NCBI RefSeq assembly: GCF_026914185.1
Contig: NC_070571.1
Span: 1,116,001 to 1,180,000, forward strand
Source of the DNA: Puccinia triticina
Lineage: Eukaryota; Basidiomycota; Pucciniomycetes; Pucciniales; Pucciniaceae
Reading direction: 5' to 3'
DNA length: 64,000 nt
This document shows positions 18,667-29,986 of this stretch, piece after piece. The notes beneath the pieces were generated by a model that saw only the letters and a list, made by a program, of their open reading frames with translations, was not told where the DNA came from and searched no databases. The translations under genes were made by a program, and so were the position numbers. Each line of letters begins with the position of its first letter. The stretch's first letter is position 1.

Positions 18667-20513
18667 GTGTTAGCGATAGCTCCCCCAGAATCAACCAATC
18701 AATCCAGCTCGGTGGATATTGTCCGCTTGGATCAGACAGACCAATCTACCTCGGTCAGTTCATTAATTCCAACTCTTTGCTACCTGAATCAGCAATTACT
18801 CATTGCCACTCCTTTCAATTTTATGAATAGATATCAATGGGTCAGGATGCTCAAAATGCTGTTCAAGATTGGCCTGAGGGTAGTGAGTCCTGCCAAGTAG
18901 TAAACAAACAACATACCTGTTGTTTTCTGACCAATTTTTTTTGGTTATGTATATGCTGGCTCAACAGCATCAACGGAACAAAGTTGGATAGAAAAATACA
19001 TCGCCTGCGAGGATCATCGCCAATTGATCCATCATCCCCTGCGATACACCTGGGCAACCAGACAGACAATTCGGAACGAGAAGGTTTCCGTGAAGCCACC
19101 ATTCCCCCGTGTTGGCTCGGCCACCACCACTCACTTTTCTCTCATGGCTCCACCTACAATGTTTTCCTTTGGTGGTTCTTTCAATGGTTGTTTGCAGCAA
19201 GATCTCTTCTCCTTTTCTCCTGATCCTCAATGTCCCGAATTGCACCTCACAGTCTCTGTTCTCAACACACGCGGCTCCAAACCGGCACCTCGCTCTGATG
19301 CCGTTTTGGCTGCAAACAATGGCCAGCTTTTTCTTTGGGGTGGCCAGCTCTCCTCAGAGGGCCTCGCCAAGCAAGACACGAATCTCTATGTACTTAAGCT
19401 GTCTACACATTCCTGGACTCGCTCAGAAACGTCGGGCCCCTCTCCCCATGCTGTGGCTGGCTCAACTGCTACACTATTCGAGGATTTTCTTTACCTCTTC
19501 GCTGGTGAAAACCTTGATGGCTCCATCAATGGCGACCTTTGGCGAATAGGTGTGGATTGGGATACATGTAAGCCATCATCTGTCTATAATCATGCGCCTG
19601 GTACCCAGTAGAGTTGATTTTTGCAATTTGATTTATATGTACAACAACCCAGCTCCATCACCTCTTTACTGGCATTGTTACTCGTTTGCACAGGACCTGA
19701 AACTACCTCCTGCTTGTACCAGGCACTCAGCAGTACAGTACAGGAAATCCTGGATCATCTTTGGCGGCACAAGCGGTATGGATCTACTCAACGATCTCTG
19801 GGAGTACTCTTTTGAAAATCAAGAGTGGAAGCCTATCTCTTGCTCCGGTTTAATCCCAGCTCCTCGCAAACTGCATTCGGCAACCCAAATTGAAGACTAC
19901 ATGTACGTTCTTGGTGGTACTGGCGATGATGGTGCCATACTCCACGACATGTATGCTCTAAACCTAAAATGTTTGTGTTTATTTCCTTGCTTCTCTCTCC
20001 AATTGATCTTTTTGTATGACTCACTTCCAACAAATTTTTCAGCTCATGTTTGGTATGCTTTGCCGGTCGGTGGCCTTGAGCAAATCATCAATTGTGGCCA
20101 GCTCTTAGCTTCTTGGAACGAATCCATCTACGTTTGGGGTGGTCAGGCAACGAATCTGGGAAAGCTCAGCAATACTTCACTTTACCACACTCTCAACATC
20201 CCCGTGAATCCTACCTCCACCAGTAAACCTCTCTCGCCAATATTCTCCTTGCTTGCAAAAGAGGAATATCCAACCAATCCATTTGTGTATGTCCTTTCTT
20301 CCCTTTGTGCATTTCCTTCTTCCCTTGTCAGTGGTATTGCGTAGGAGTAGTGCAGTTGGTGAAACCATCATTTTCGCCACGGCTACTCCTACAATATGCT
20401 ATCTGATTGAGGGAAAGTTATTCGGGTGCAAGCAGAAGAGTGTTGGCCAAACCATCATTTTGGCCGCGCTCATGCTGCTGGCTGCACCCCCATCGCACCA
20501 CTCTCAACACTGA
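18667..20513 (+). CDS. kelch-repeat protein, multi-exon (model partly uncertain)
   Basis: Exons seen: about 18667-18753, 18831-18879, 18968-19567, 19694-19970, 20043-20286 and 20345-20513. The translation has repeated kelch blades: double-Gly motifs after hydrophobic strands (MFSFGG, LFLWGG, WIIFGG, MYVLGG, IYVWGG), each preceded by PRxxHS-like turns (APRSDAV, ACTRHSAV, APRKLHSAT). It should fold into a beta propeller that binds proteins; no catalytic domain is seen. Phases match at the 18879/18968, 19970/20043 and 20286/20345 junctions. At 19567/19694 the obvious GTAAGC donor would create TGA at the junction, so either a weaker donor (GTGGAT near 19555) is used or this copy is damaged. The C-terminal exon has a hydrophobic stretch near TIILAALMLLAAP. 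An upstream exon starting ATG at 18339 is possible but its phase did not fit. Confidence 0.7.
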
Positions 20514-20594
20514 AATTAAGTGTGGTTTGCTACTGATTTTTCTTATTTGCCTCCTATTCATAGGCCCCACCGCCGAATTCGACCGCAGAAACAA

Positions 20595-21662
20595 ATGAAA
20601 CACCATGAGAAAGCGCGAGAAAAACGAGAAGCACCGCTTTGTCTTCCTAACCAGCATCACCACATCTACCATCGTGTTATTGAAAAATCTCGTCAACATG
20701 ATCCGTGCCCTTCCGAACTTTTCACAAGCCAGAAGACCATCAAGGAAGAATACTACTCGCTCACACATGGTGTTTGCATTGTTGCGCCCGAGGACCTCCC
20801 CCCATTCTGCATGGCCGCCTGGTATCCTTTCGAGACAATGGCCGCCAATGAGAAGAAAGGGTGGGAAAGATTTGTCTTGCACCTTCTCAGCCGAATCGAC
20901 TATGTAGCCGAAGTCAAAACAAACGGCCCACAGAAAGGTGGAACCTTGTGGGGTGATGGTTGGCGTAAGTGCTCCAAGAACACTGAGCACTTTGGAAGGT
21001 TTTGTGCTGTTGAAATGCTGCGGAAACAAATGCGCCTGCTCAGATTCGACCCCGATGACCAGAAGGCCCGTTTACTCGAAGCTGGAAAATGGCTCTCAGA
21101 CCACTTGAAAGCCTTTGCACCCACTGTGCACGAAAACTATCACGAAACCCTAACAATCAACCAATATCCTTCGATGAATCACATAGAATTTGGCGAACCT
21201 TACACATCTTCCGACTTTGCCTCTTTCCTCACTTTCACTATGTATGACTTCTACAATCTCCCACACAACGGCAACGACGTCAACGACTGGACCTTGGTGG
21301 GTTGGATCCCAATCTTCAATCCTCAAAACGGCGACAATCCTCAAATCTTAGCCGATGAAGGGCTTGATATGATTGGTGGGCAGTTTACTTTTCGTGATTT
21401 TCAAGTGTGTTTGGACTTGAATAAGACACTGGGTGTTACCCTCTGTGTGTTCCGCTCCCAAGATTATCGTCACCAAACTCTCTCTGGCTGTTCCCCGTCT
21501 GGCATGTACACCAGACTTGGATTTTCTTGTCAAATAAACGAAAGAATGGCAAAAGCTATCACTGCTTATATTCAAGGGCTTTATGAAAAAAAATTAAAAA
21601 TAGGTGGTCTGAATGATCAAATTGAAGAAGCAAATGCTCCTCCCAAAAAAAGAAAGACCTAG
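20595..21662 (+). CDS. Tet-like 2OG-Fe(II) oxygenase-related protein, 355 aa
   Basis: I assign this to the large rust-fungal family annotated as Tet-like 2OG-Fe(II) oxygenase (related to TET/JBP enzymes that oxidise thymine or 5-methylcytosine) from overall pattern: a basic N-terminus, the FYNxPH block, a GWIPIF strand, GGQFTFRDF, and a C-terminal block with VFRSQDYRHQT and MYTRLGFSCQIN. In that family PH is followed by K-D to form the HxD iron motif; here it reads PHNGND (His224, Asp228), so the aspartate is displaced. The distal His (293) and Arg (307) are kept. It may be a catalytically altered member. It ends in a basic PPKKRK-type nuclear signal. The single-exon frame starts 80 bp after the kelch gene; the chosen Met (20595) is conserved-looking, but an upstream Met in frame at 20520 is possible. 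Confidence 0.6.
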   Translation: MKHHEKAREKREAPLCLPNQHHHIYHRVIEKSRQHDPCPSELFTSQKTIKEEYYSLTHGVCIVAPEDLPPFCMAAWYPFETMAANEKKGWERFVLHLLSRIDYVAEVKTNGPQKGGTLWGDGWRKCSKNTEHFGRFCAVEMLRKQMRLLRFDPDDQKARLLEAGKWLSDHLKAFAPTVHENYHETLTINQYPSMNHIEFGEPYTSSDFASFLTFTMYDFYNLPHNGNDVNDWTLVGWIPIFNPQNGDNPQILADEGLDMIGGQFTFRDFQVCLDLNKTLGVTLCVFRSQDYRHQTLSGCSPSGMYTRLGFSCQINERMAKAITAYIQGLYEKKLKIGGLNDQIEEANAPPKKRKT

Positions 21663-23890
21663 TTGTATTTAGTTGGCATGTTTTCTTCTTGTGGCTCTTT
21701 TCTCTTTATCTACCAGAATCACCAACCATTAAACTCAGTTGTTTATCTCTTGCAGTGAAAAAGATTATTCATTTTGTTCCATTCAACTAAAATTCACTTC
21801 ATTGGAGAAAGATCTGATATGTTATTCTCACTCATGGTGTGTTGAAGTATCTAATTATCCCTAAAATTCCTCTATTTCCCCCAAACTAAAATTCTGTGTA
21901 GGTAAATGGGAAATTACAAAGTTATACGTAGCAAAAGCCTGATATTTATAAGAATTACAATTCTGAGGCACTGGTACATCCAATTCATACCACAGTGCTC
22001 CTTTTCCTGTTGGTTGCAATTTTAATCTTTATTATATTTCACATTGGAACTGGATCCTTGGTTGCCAGAACATGACAGTGACTAATTTACATGAAAATCA
22101 TCAAGCCTTCTGCTTGAAATGTGCTGCCATGGAAATTTCCCATTGCTATTTAAATTTCAGAATCAAATCAAATCTGAGAAACTCATTGTGCCAAAAACCT
22201 TCTCTCATTTTGTGTTGAAATCATAATTAAATCATTGTAATTTTGAGTTTGGGGGTACATTGGGTAGTTTTAACACCAATCAAATAGTTTTTCAGTTTTA
22301 ATCCAGTCTGTTGAAGATGCTTTCCTGAATTTATGTTTTGTATGGAAATTTGAAAAAGGAAACTGCCAAAAATTGGTGGTATTTTTTTCTCACTGGGCCA
22401 TGCAGCAGATTCTGACAGTGTTTCAGCGATATATCTATTTCAACCAAAATCATTTTTGGTTGAATTGGCCACTTGTGAATTGCGCTCCCAAATAATTGGG
22501 ATTGAAGTTTGATTGGAGCATTTTACACAGCTTCTTTTTTATGGCCTGTTGCACATACTGAATCATTATAAATAAAATTATATGACTGTAGTCTTTATGT
22601 ATCATCTGAATTTTATTTTTCTCCTAAATTCTACTTATATTTCAATTGCAGCCAATTTGTGATTCTTGATCAGTTTAGGTTCTAGTTTACTTCGGCAAGA
22701 ATCTTATAACACTATTGCTATAAGTTGTGGATCAGCTCAGAAGTAATTCAAGAGTAGCTCCAATTGTGTTTTGGTGGATCCCAGTTGATATCCAAATGAA
22801 TTCCAGAGGAGTTCTGGAGGATTTCATGTTGAGTTCCACATGGATTTTGGGTAATTTCTGGAGGATTTTGGCCAAAGTTCCAAATAAGTTCCACAACAGT
22901 TCCAGAATTTATCCTCATATTTCATACTATGATTACTCAAGGCATCCAGCACAGTTACAGAAAAAGGGTATGGTATGGCACTCTCTGGAGAGTGTGTCAA
23001 AGTCTCCCCTGGTGTATGCTTGGCAGGTTTTAATCAAGTGATAGGTCTGGTCTAATTCCAGATGAAGTTGTTCAATGACAGGTATGTGAGATTTGAGAGT
23101 GAGTTCAGTAGTTATTTGCAAATATACGGGATGTAGTGATGTGTGGTGGTGATGGTAAGTGTGAAGGGTGGTATGTAAATAACTGGTGAGTACTGAGCTG
23201 AGGAGCTGACAACTGGGGAGGAGAGAGCTCTTTATATAGACAAAAGTGGAGCCCCAGAGGGGCTTGTGGGTTAGGGTTTCAACTAATCTAGACAACAGTG
23301 TGAGGGATTTTAGCTGGTGGGAGTAGATACAAATGATGTCATAATATGTCAAGGGTACATAAATGATCTCCAACAGAGATTCCACAAAATTCTTAGAAAA
23401 TTTCTGCAGCATTTTGCTTATTCCAAGGTTGAGGTACCAATGTGAGCCTTAAGCTCTGGAACCTCATCGGGAATAAACAAATTGGCTCAGGAGTGCCTCT
23501 ATTTATACCCAAATCCTCACGGCCAATTGCTTTTTGTTCTGTTCCTCGCTTCTCCTTCTGCCTGGCAACAAAGACATCCTCCACTCCCAAAACCGGACTA
23601 TTTTCTCGATACTGCCTGCCTCTCAGTCATGCAACAACTGAAAATTGTTCCAATACCTAAGTCGGACAAATAAATTTGCCCAAAATTGCGTTGGCTGCGT
23701 TATTGTTCCATGTTCCCTATTCTGCGTGCTCAAATTACCTCACCGGACCGCTCTTCCTCCACTCAACCCTGCACTGCAATTCCGCCGCACACTCATGTGA
23801 CCTAAACCGTTTACACTGAGTACAATTCCAGTAAATGAAAATTGATTTATATTCCGGTTGTATGATCTCAAGGACCATTTTGCTAGCACT
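21663..23890. other. AT-rich noncoding stretch
   Basis: No gene was recognised. Around 22730-22930 short TTCCAR-type motifs recur (GAATTCCAGAGGAGTTCTGGAGG and relatives in separated pieces), giving a degenerate internally repetitive patch. The rest shows no structure I could interpret. Confidence 0.5.
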
Positions 23891-23933
23891 ACCTGAATTA
23901 TCTGCTCGGATCGGCCAGTCCGACGAGTCCTTG

Positions 23934-24085
23934 GACCGGTGTGTCCAAGCAGTTCTCGCACATGGCCTTCCAACAAGATGTCGAAGAGGCTTGTCCGAGC
24001 AGTCACCAGGCGGGCTCTGCTTGGAAAGGGAAGTCGAACCTCTTGTCGGAGAGCCATGTCCAAAAACTGCTCGGACATGCCGGTC
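23934..24085. repeat. imperfect inverted repeat, ~45-bp core arms
   Basis: The arm starting GACCGGTGTGTCC at 23934 is matched, at about 80 percent by eye, by the reverse complement of 24041-24085. Weaker complementarity extends the arms outwards to about 23895 and 24125. It could fold into a long hairpin. Nearby, a separate motif (ATTCCRGTAA..) recurs in direct orientation at about 23826, 24173 and 24385. Confidence 0.6.
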
Positions 24086-24698
24086 TGGGACTTGTTGGAA
24101 CTGCCGTTCCGAGAATTTAATTGTTGCAGTGTAGCCCAAATTATGAGCCTTAAACGGGCCACACCAAGCCCTATTCCAGTAATTAGAATGGAATCATATC
24201 CAAGCTCCATGGTCACCAGTCTCTGTTCCTATTATGGCTATTGTTGTGATCCTGCGATGGCTCGTGATGACACCTTTTCCCTCCGCACTAGCCCACTGAA
24301 TGAGACTTGCGCCTGTAGGCTGTAGCATTAAGCGACCGCTGCAAACAATATAAACCATAAAACAGATAGTACCTGGCCTAATTCCGGTAACCGAAATCGG
24401 ATTTCTTATCCCGGTTGTATGGCCATGAGTGTCTTGCCACCAATATATCCAAAGCCGTGCTTTCCATGTTGAGATGGCTTGGGAAAAAATGTTAACTAGA
24501 AAAAACCTAATAGCCATTTCCGGCCAATCCACACCCCGCACAGTAGTGCGTGTCACACACCCGGCTTCACTGAAACCGACGTCTCCATCGCCTACCAGAA
24601 AGAGTATGTATTTATATTTACGGAGGTATGCCTTGCACATCTACATATACCCCTGGTACACTACCCATCTTGTGATGTAACAAACACATTTAAGTAAC
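24086..24698. other. repeat-rich noncoding stretch
   Basis: It contains two of the three direct copies of an ATTCCGGTAA-like block, followed by a TTATCCCGGTTGTATGG-like block. No gene was seen. Confidence 0.4.
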
Positions 24699-24920
24699 GT
24701 CTCCCCAAGTTTGCTTCATCATATTCGGGGGCATAGCTGGTCCACGAACGGCCCTCTCATCCCAGGGCTGCGTGTGTAGTTGATGCAAAGCATCTACCAT
24801 ATTTAACACTGTGAGGTTTAGATGAGATCCTAATCCTGTGCCTCGGAGCAACCTTTCCCAATGCTCAATTGTTTCTTGACCCGCGCAGCGGACATCAGAT
24901 GATGCAGAGCCCAGAGGCGA
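24699..24920 (-). pseudogene. unrecognised coding remnant, about 70 codons
   Basis: The minus strand reads a protein-like stretch that includes SDVRCAGQETIEHWERLL, NLTVLNMVDALHQL and PAMPPNMMKQTWGD without internal stops. It has no Met start and no downstream continuation that I could follow. It could be a decayed transposon or gene fragment; the family is unknown to me. Confidence 0.3.
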
Positions 24921-27900
24921 CTCTGGAAATCACCCCAACACCTATATAAAGTCAATTCCCAGATGTTTCCCTTATGTCAGCCTGAGACAAAACCTACAAG
25001 ATAAAATTTTATAGCTCCTTTCCAACATGACAAGATTGGGACTCTCATGCTTGGTGTTCCTGCCAGACAATTTTCACCCAGGGCAACTCAAGAATTTCAA
25101 CCCTACGCTCCGGCCTACTCGGAATTCCAAGCCCAAGGAGCCCATTGACATACCAGCCGGTGCAAAAAGTCCCCACCAACTTCTTTATTCACATACACCA
25201 TGCCCTAAAATGTCACCTGATTCTTGATGCTGCTGACATCTACAGCGTCCAGGGCAATGAAATTTTCACTCGAACTTGAAAAAAATCCATAACCTCACCA
25301 CATGGCCCTGGGTATGGAGGAGGGTGTTCACATTGATTTTTTTTCTAGTGTAATTTTGCCTTGAGCATTGCACACCATGAATATTCAAGCATCTGAGTAA
25401 ATTAGAATAGAGAACAAGAATATTTGCCTTAGAGATATTGATAAAATCAGGAGAGCACGTGGTAACAGTATAGCTAATCAGAGAGAAGTGAGAAAATAGA
25501 AAAAAGAAAAAATAGAATAAATTAAATAGATAAATGAACAAAAATACAAGAGTTTGCAAGGGATCAGTCCAAGAAATGAAATTGGCCCGACTTCATCATG
25601 AATTCAATCATCAGGCTACATCCACCTTAACCAACAAATTACTATTAATAAGAATGTTTGTATTCAAGTAATAACATTTTCATTGTTTGTCCAATACCAT
25701 TATGATATCAGAGATCATGATCCTCAGTGGCACTGAGTAAAATTTCTTTACTACAGCACAATTGAGGCAGTGAGAAACCCAATGTCCAATTTGCAAATCA
25801 TCAGACCTTGGCAAAAGTACCCAAAGACATAGTAAAACCTTGGCAACAGTACCCAATGACATAATACATGGTGTTTTGGCTGACAGAAGAGATTTTTTTG
25901 GAGTCCTCAAGAACATTCCTGTGGTCAATGCAGTTTGCTTTTAGCTACCACATGTTTTCATAACACTTAAAGACACTGATTAATGAAGCCTTTGATTTGA
26001 GCACCACAGTGCCATGTTGCCTGCTAAGAAATCAGATGTCACAAATCAAACATTGATTGAATCAAAAAACAACCTGAATTTTGCCCTTTTCCAGACATCT
26101 TCATGACCCAATCTCCATCTTGTCCATTTCCAGGTACGTCTTTGCATGTTACATCATCTCCAAGCCAGACACATAATGAAATATCACATTGCACAACCAT
26201 AGTTATGGTGTTCAAAGTTGGTTTGCATAATTTTATGAATGTATCCAAGTTTATTAAAGACACAGATTTCCCAGAACCCTAAAAAAAAAAATCAAGGGTT
26301 CCCCCTGTAAACACACAAAATGGAAGAAAAAAAATCTAGGGTTTCCCCATTGTACAAAAAACCAATGCAAAATCCACAAATTTTCCTCAATCAATATGAA
26401 TCAAAAAAAAAAAAACTGTAGCACTCTAAATTGTCAACCTAGCCTTCCAACATCAGCAGTGCTGTGCGCCCAGGCTCAACCTCCAGCCCGCGTCAAGCGC
26501 GCGGGTCAAAAAGGTTGGACGTGAAGGCCCCCGGCCCGCAGCAAAGGCTGCAGACCCGTGGGGGGCCTACTCTTTCCCCCTCAGACTGCGCACGCGCAAC
26601 AGCGGAGGGGTTGAGGGCAAAGGTTAGCTGGAAGTGCAGCATCCTCGACTGCCCTGGGGGGATGATGGACCACCAATTGAAGCTATTTATACCCTTGCCC
26701 CAGCTCTGTTTGGCCACGAATCATCCATCCATTACTTGCAGCGCCGTGGCAATACATTGAAGCCACAGTACCCTAGCCACATGGCGACCACTACGCGATT
26801 TCATTTGATCCCGTTGCCTTGCAAATCCGCCCCCCAACACGCCTTCCTTCCCACCCAACTGAGGGAGTTGCCACCGAGTCAGGAAACTCAGGGCAGATGT
26901 CAACGTCATAACTTTATTGCGTACTCCTAAGTCCCATCCCAAATGACTTATCCAGGCCCAAATATTTACAGCTTGGTATGTATTTGTAACCAGTCCAATA
27001 TTCCCTGGCTTTCTGGCTGGGGTTCGCCGTACCATGCTGGCATCACATCTGCCTTCGTCTTGATGAGGCCCTCACGGCCATTCGTTTTATCTTGGCATGG
27101 TAGGTGACCGGACTGCAAGGGGAGGTCCCCAAGGTCCAAGCACGCGAGCATACTGAGCTGGGCCAGACCGGGGGGTCCACCGTGTTTCATTTGAGAGAAG
27201 ATTGCAGGAGCAGTGGCGAACAATCATGAAATCAGCGCTGCGCAGTTTTGACGATTTTCCAGACAGAATTCTCCCAGTGGATGCTTCTCCACAATGCAAA
27301 TGTGGATCAGTTTATCGAGGAGTATAAGTTCTTCACCGGTTTCAGATGTAATTTTATCGCAAGGCAGAATGCCTGCAGGTCAAGGAAGATGTTGTCTTGG
27401 TGGTCGGCAACTCAGCATTCAGAGAAAATGCGCGAGTCACATCTTAAAATTTAATCTAGAGTCTCAATGAATTGGTCATCAAGAGACCAAGGACGCCTCC
27501 AAAGCTAGGCCCCTGCTCCAATTTTATCAGCAGCCGTTAGCCGGAGCGGCAAGACACACGACGAGACCGGAATATCCAAGTCCCTATAAGACGAGCCAGT
27601 TCGGAAGGACAGAGGCCCACCTCCAAGGGGCAGCAATTATGTTCCAAGCTCTCCTATGATGTTACACTTCCTCTCTCTCTCTGTGTCGTTCCTTTTGCCT
27701 CATCTCTTTACTCTTTCATTCTTTTGTATACTATTAATCCTCTGAAGGTATTACTATTTGGGTAGTTTTAAGATTCAACAGGTAATTCACAAAAAGAACT
27801 TGCTGTGGAATGATAGAAATAACAAATTCAACTGCCTTTGAAATTTGAGTTGGAGATGCAGCAAGCATAGAGGATAAATTGTGGCTTGGGAAGATTTTGC

Positions 27901-29105
27901 AAAGGTGATTGAACTGTTGGGGATTGAAGGTTTAGACCTGTCAGTACAGCTTAGCTGCCAGCTATTAATGCTAAAAGCAAAAGTCAAATCCTCAATATTG
28001 GGCAAGGGAAATTATCTGTGTCATTGAAATCAGTCCTGGGTGAACATTGATGAAGGCCTTAAGAGTCTCCAATATGATAAGTGGTAGTTTATGTATTTTT
28101 GAAAAAAGAAGATTATACTGGAAAATTTGCACAGGCGCTTAACCCTGAGAATATTGGACTGTTGAATATTTGTAATGCAGATTTCAATTTTTCTTCACTG
28201 CAGTCATTTTGGTGTGGTGGCACCTGGAAAATATTTTGTGTAATGTGAGGAGAGAGCCCTGAGATTGCAGCGGCAAAGCCGCCATGAACTCTAGTAAATC
28301 ATAAAATCATAAAAACATTTTGGTGAGGAAATTTTGTATCACATAATCAGACAGTCATATCCCCTGCAAAAATGATTTCATGATTTTATGATTTATGCAT
28401 GCATAAAATTATGCAAACCAACTTTAAACACCATAAGTACTATGTCTACTTTGCCAAACCACAATTTCACATCCCAATTCCCTCTCTAACTATGGAATTC
28501 ACAAGTTCACATCCTGATTCCCTCTCTAAATATGGAATTCCACTTGACACACTCCACCAACCCAAACCCTAAACAGTCAGACTTGTTTGTGCCACAAAAA
28601 TCCAAACCCATCAGCTCGCCTCAACACCATAGTTCATTTCCCACTGTTACCCCCTTTCTTATTGAGAAAGAAGTTCTCCGCATGTTGGGACACTTCAAAT
28701 CTTGACTCAAGTCATGGCTCTTGACACTCCAATCTTACCGCCAGTCTCTTTACCCAGTTTTCTATATGATAGTCTCATTGACACCAATTAACCCTACTGT
28801 CAGGACTCAGGAAAACAAATTTTTTCTCCTTATCAAAATCCCAAAATGTAAAAGTAATGTCTAAAAATTGCAAATCAACAGCCAAGTCTATGTTTTGGGT
28901 GTGGTTGGTGAAGTAGCCAAGAACATTATCTCTCTTGAAGTAAGCCAGCTTTACTCCTTGGCCCAGAGACCTGATATGACTCTGTCTCATAGCCAGAGCT
29001 TATTAGCCACACCCAACCTCATTTGCCTGGCATTCAGAACTAATGTAGATTTGACCAGACAAATACTGATAAATTCTCACAAATTGCACCCAATATTAGT
29101 ACACA
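24921..29105. other. AT-rich gene desert
   Basis: No credible gene. A more GC-rich island at 26460-27200 holds overlapping short frames on both strands without domains and may be a decayed element. A TCTC-rich microsatellite sits near 27670. A perfect 15-bp inverted repeat is listed separately. Confidence 0.5.
28296..28394. repeat. perfect 15-bp inverted repeat
   Basis: AAATCATAAAATCAT at 28296-28310 is the exact reverse complement of 28380-28394, with a 69-nt spacer. It is AT-rich, so chance is possible. Confidence 0.6.
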
Positions 29106-29979
29106 CAACACTGTGTAATTAAACTACCAGTAATGGTAGTGTAATGGTAACGTAACAATTTTTTGACTATTATCATTACTGTTATCTGTAATGGACAATT
29201 TTTACTTTATAATTATCCATTTGCACTATTTTTTTGTTTAAATTACGTTATCCTGTCGGTGGGAGGGGATTTTTTGCCCGCTGCTACGTTACTGAAGTGC
29301 AGGAACAGATTAAATTACTTGTAATATTATGGATAATGTAGTTAAAAATAAATATTATTATTGTTTTTGAGGGGAGGATCACCTTCAATGCCTTCCCAGC
29401 CTCCACAAATTCCCCAGTCAAAGGGATATCCTCGCGAAGCCACATCAGGCTACTAACACAGTGCGCCATGGTTGAGGGGAGTAGGCTCCCACAGAGACTG
29501 CTACAAACATCTGACACTGCCAAGAATAATCTCTCAACAGCGCAGGAGCTCCCAGATAAGCGCAAAGATTTGTGACTAAGGATGTGGCTGGGATTTTTTT
29601 GAAGGCAAACAGTTGCCCCTGGACCAATACAATTACTGTGTGTGCTAGAGCTTGCAAAAAATATCATTGGGTTAGGGCTGTTTCACCCCTGGGAATTGAG
29701 ATAACACATTATCCAGGGGTGAAGTGCTATATAAGCATATTATCCAGGAGCGGAGCACCGTACAGCATCTGCTTCACAGCAATAACGCACTATCCTGGAA
29801 AATTATCATCACATTATCTGTTTCAGGATGCAAAAACAAAAACACGCACACAATTATGTTACGGGCGCGTCAGGAAATCACAAATTCCAGATAGCAGTAA
29901 CGTAGCTGGGCGGCAACTGAAACCATTACATCACTGAGATAACGTGGATAACGTAGGGTAACGTATTTACCCAGTGTTG
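29106..29979 (-). mobile_element. MITE-like hAT derivative with transposase remnant
   Basis: The left end CAACACTGTGTAATT and the reverse complement of the right end (CAACACTGGGTAAAT) match at 17 of the first 23 positions. The 874-bp unit is flanked by a direct repeat GTACACA (29099-29105 and 29980-29986). Subterminal regions are rich in TAACGTAAC / GATAACGT motifs. It carries the tail of a hAT transposase on the minus strand. Confidence 0.8.
29386..29562 (-). pseudogene. hAT transposase C-terminal dimerisation remnant
   Basis: The reading includes SGSSCAVERLF, SLLPSTMAHCVSSLMWLRE and PLTGEFVEAGKAL. This matches the conserved hAT dimerisation block (SSxxxERxFS, then RxxLxxxxxxxLxxLxxN/W). 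Only the last fifth or so of a transposase is present; the catalytic domain is missing, so the element is non-autonomous. Confidence 0.7.
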
Positions 29980-29986
29980 GTACACA

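Noticed and set aside
26275..26350. Telomere-like repeats (AACCCTA / CTAGGGTT)
   Set aside because: Only isolated single motifs occur beside A-rich tracts; there is no tandem array.
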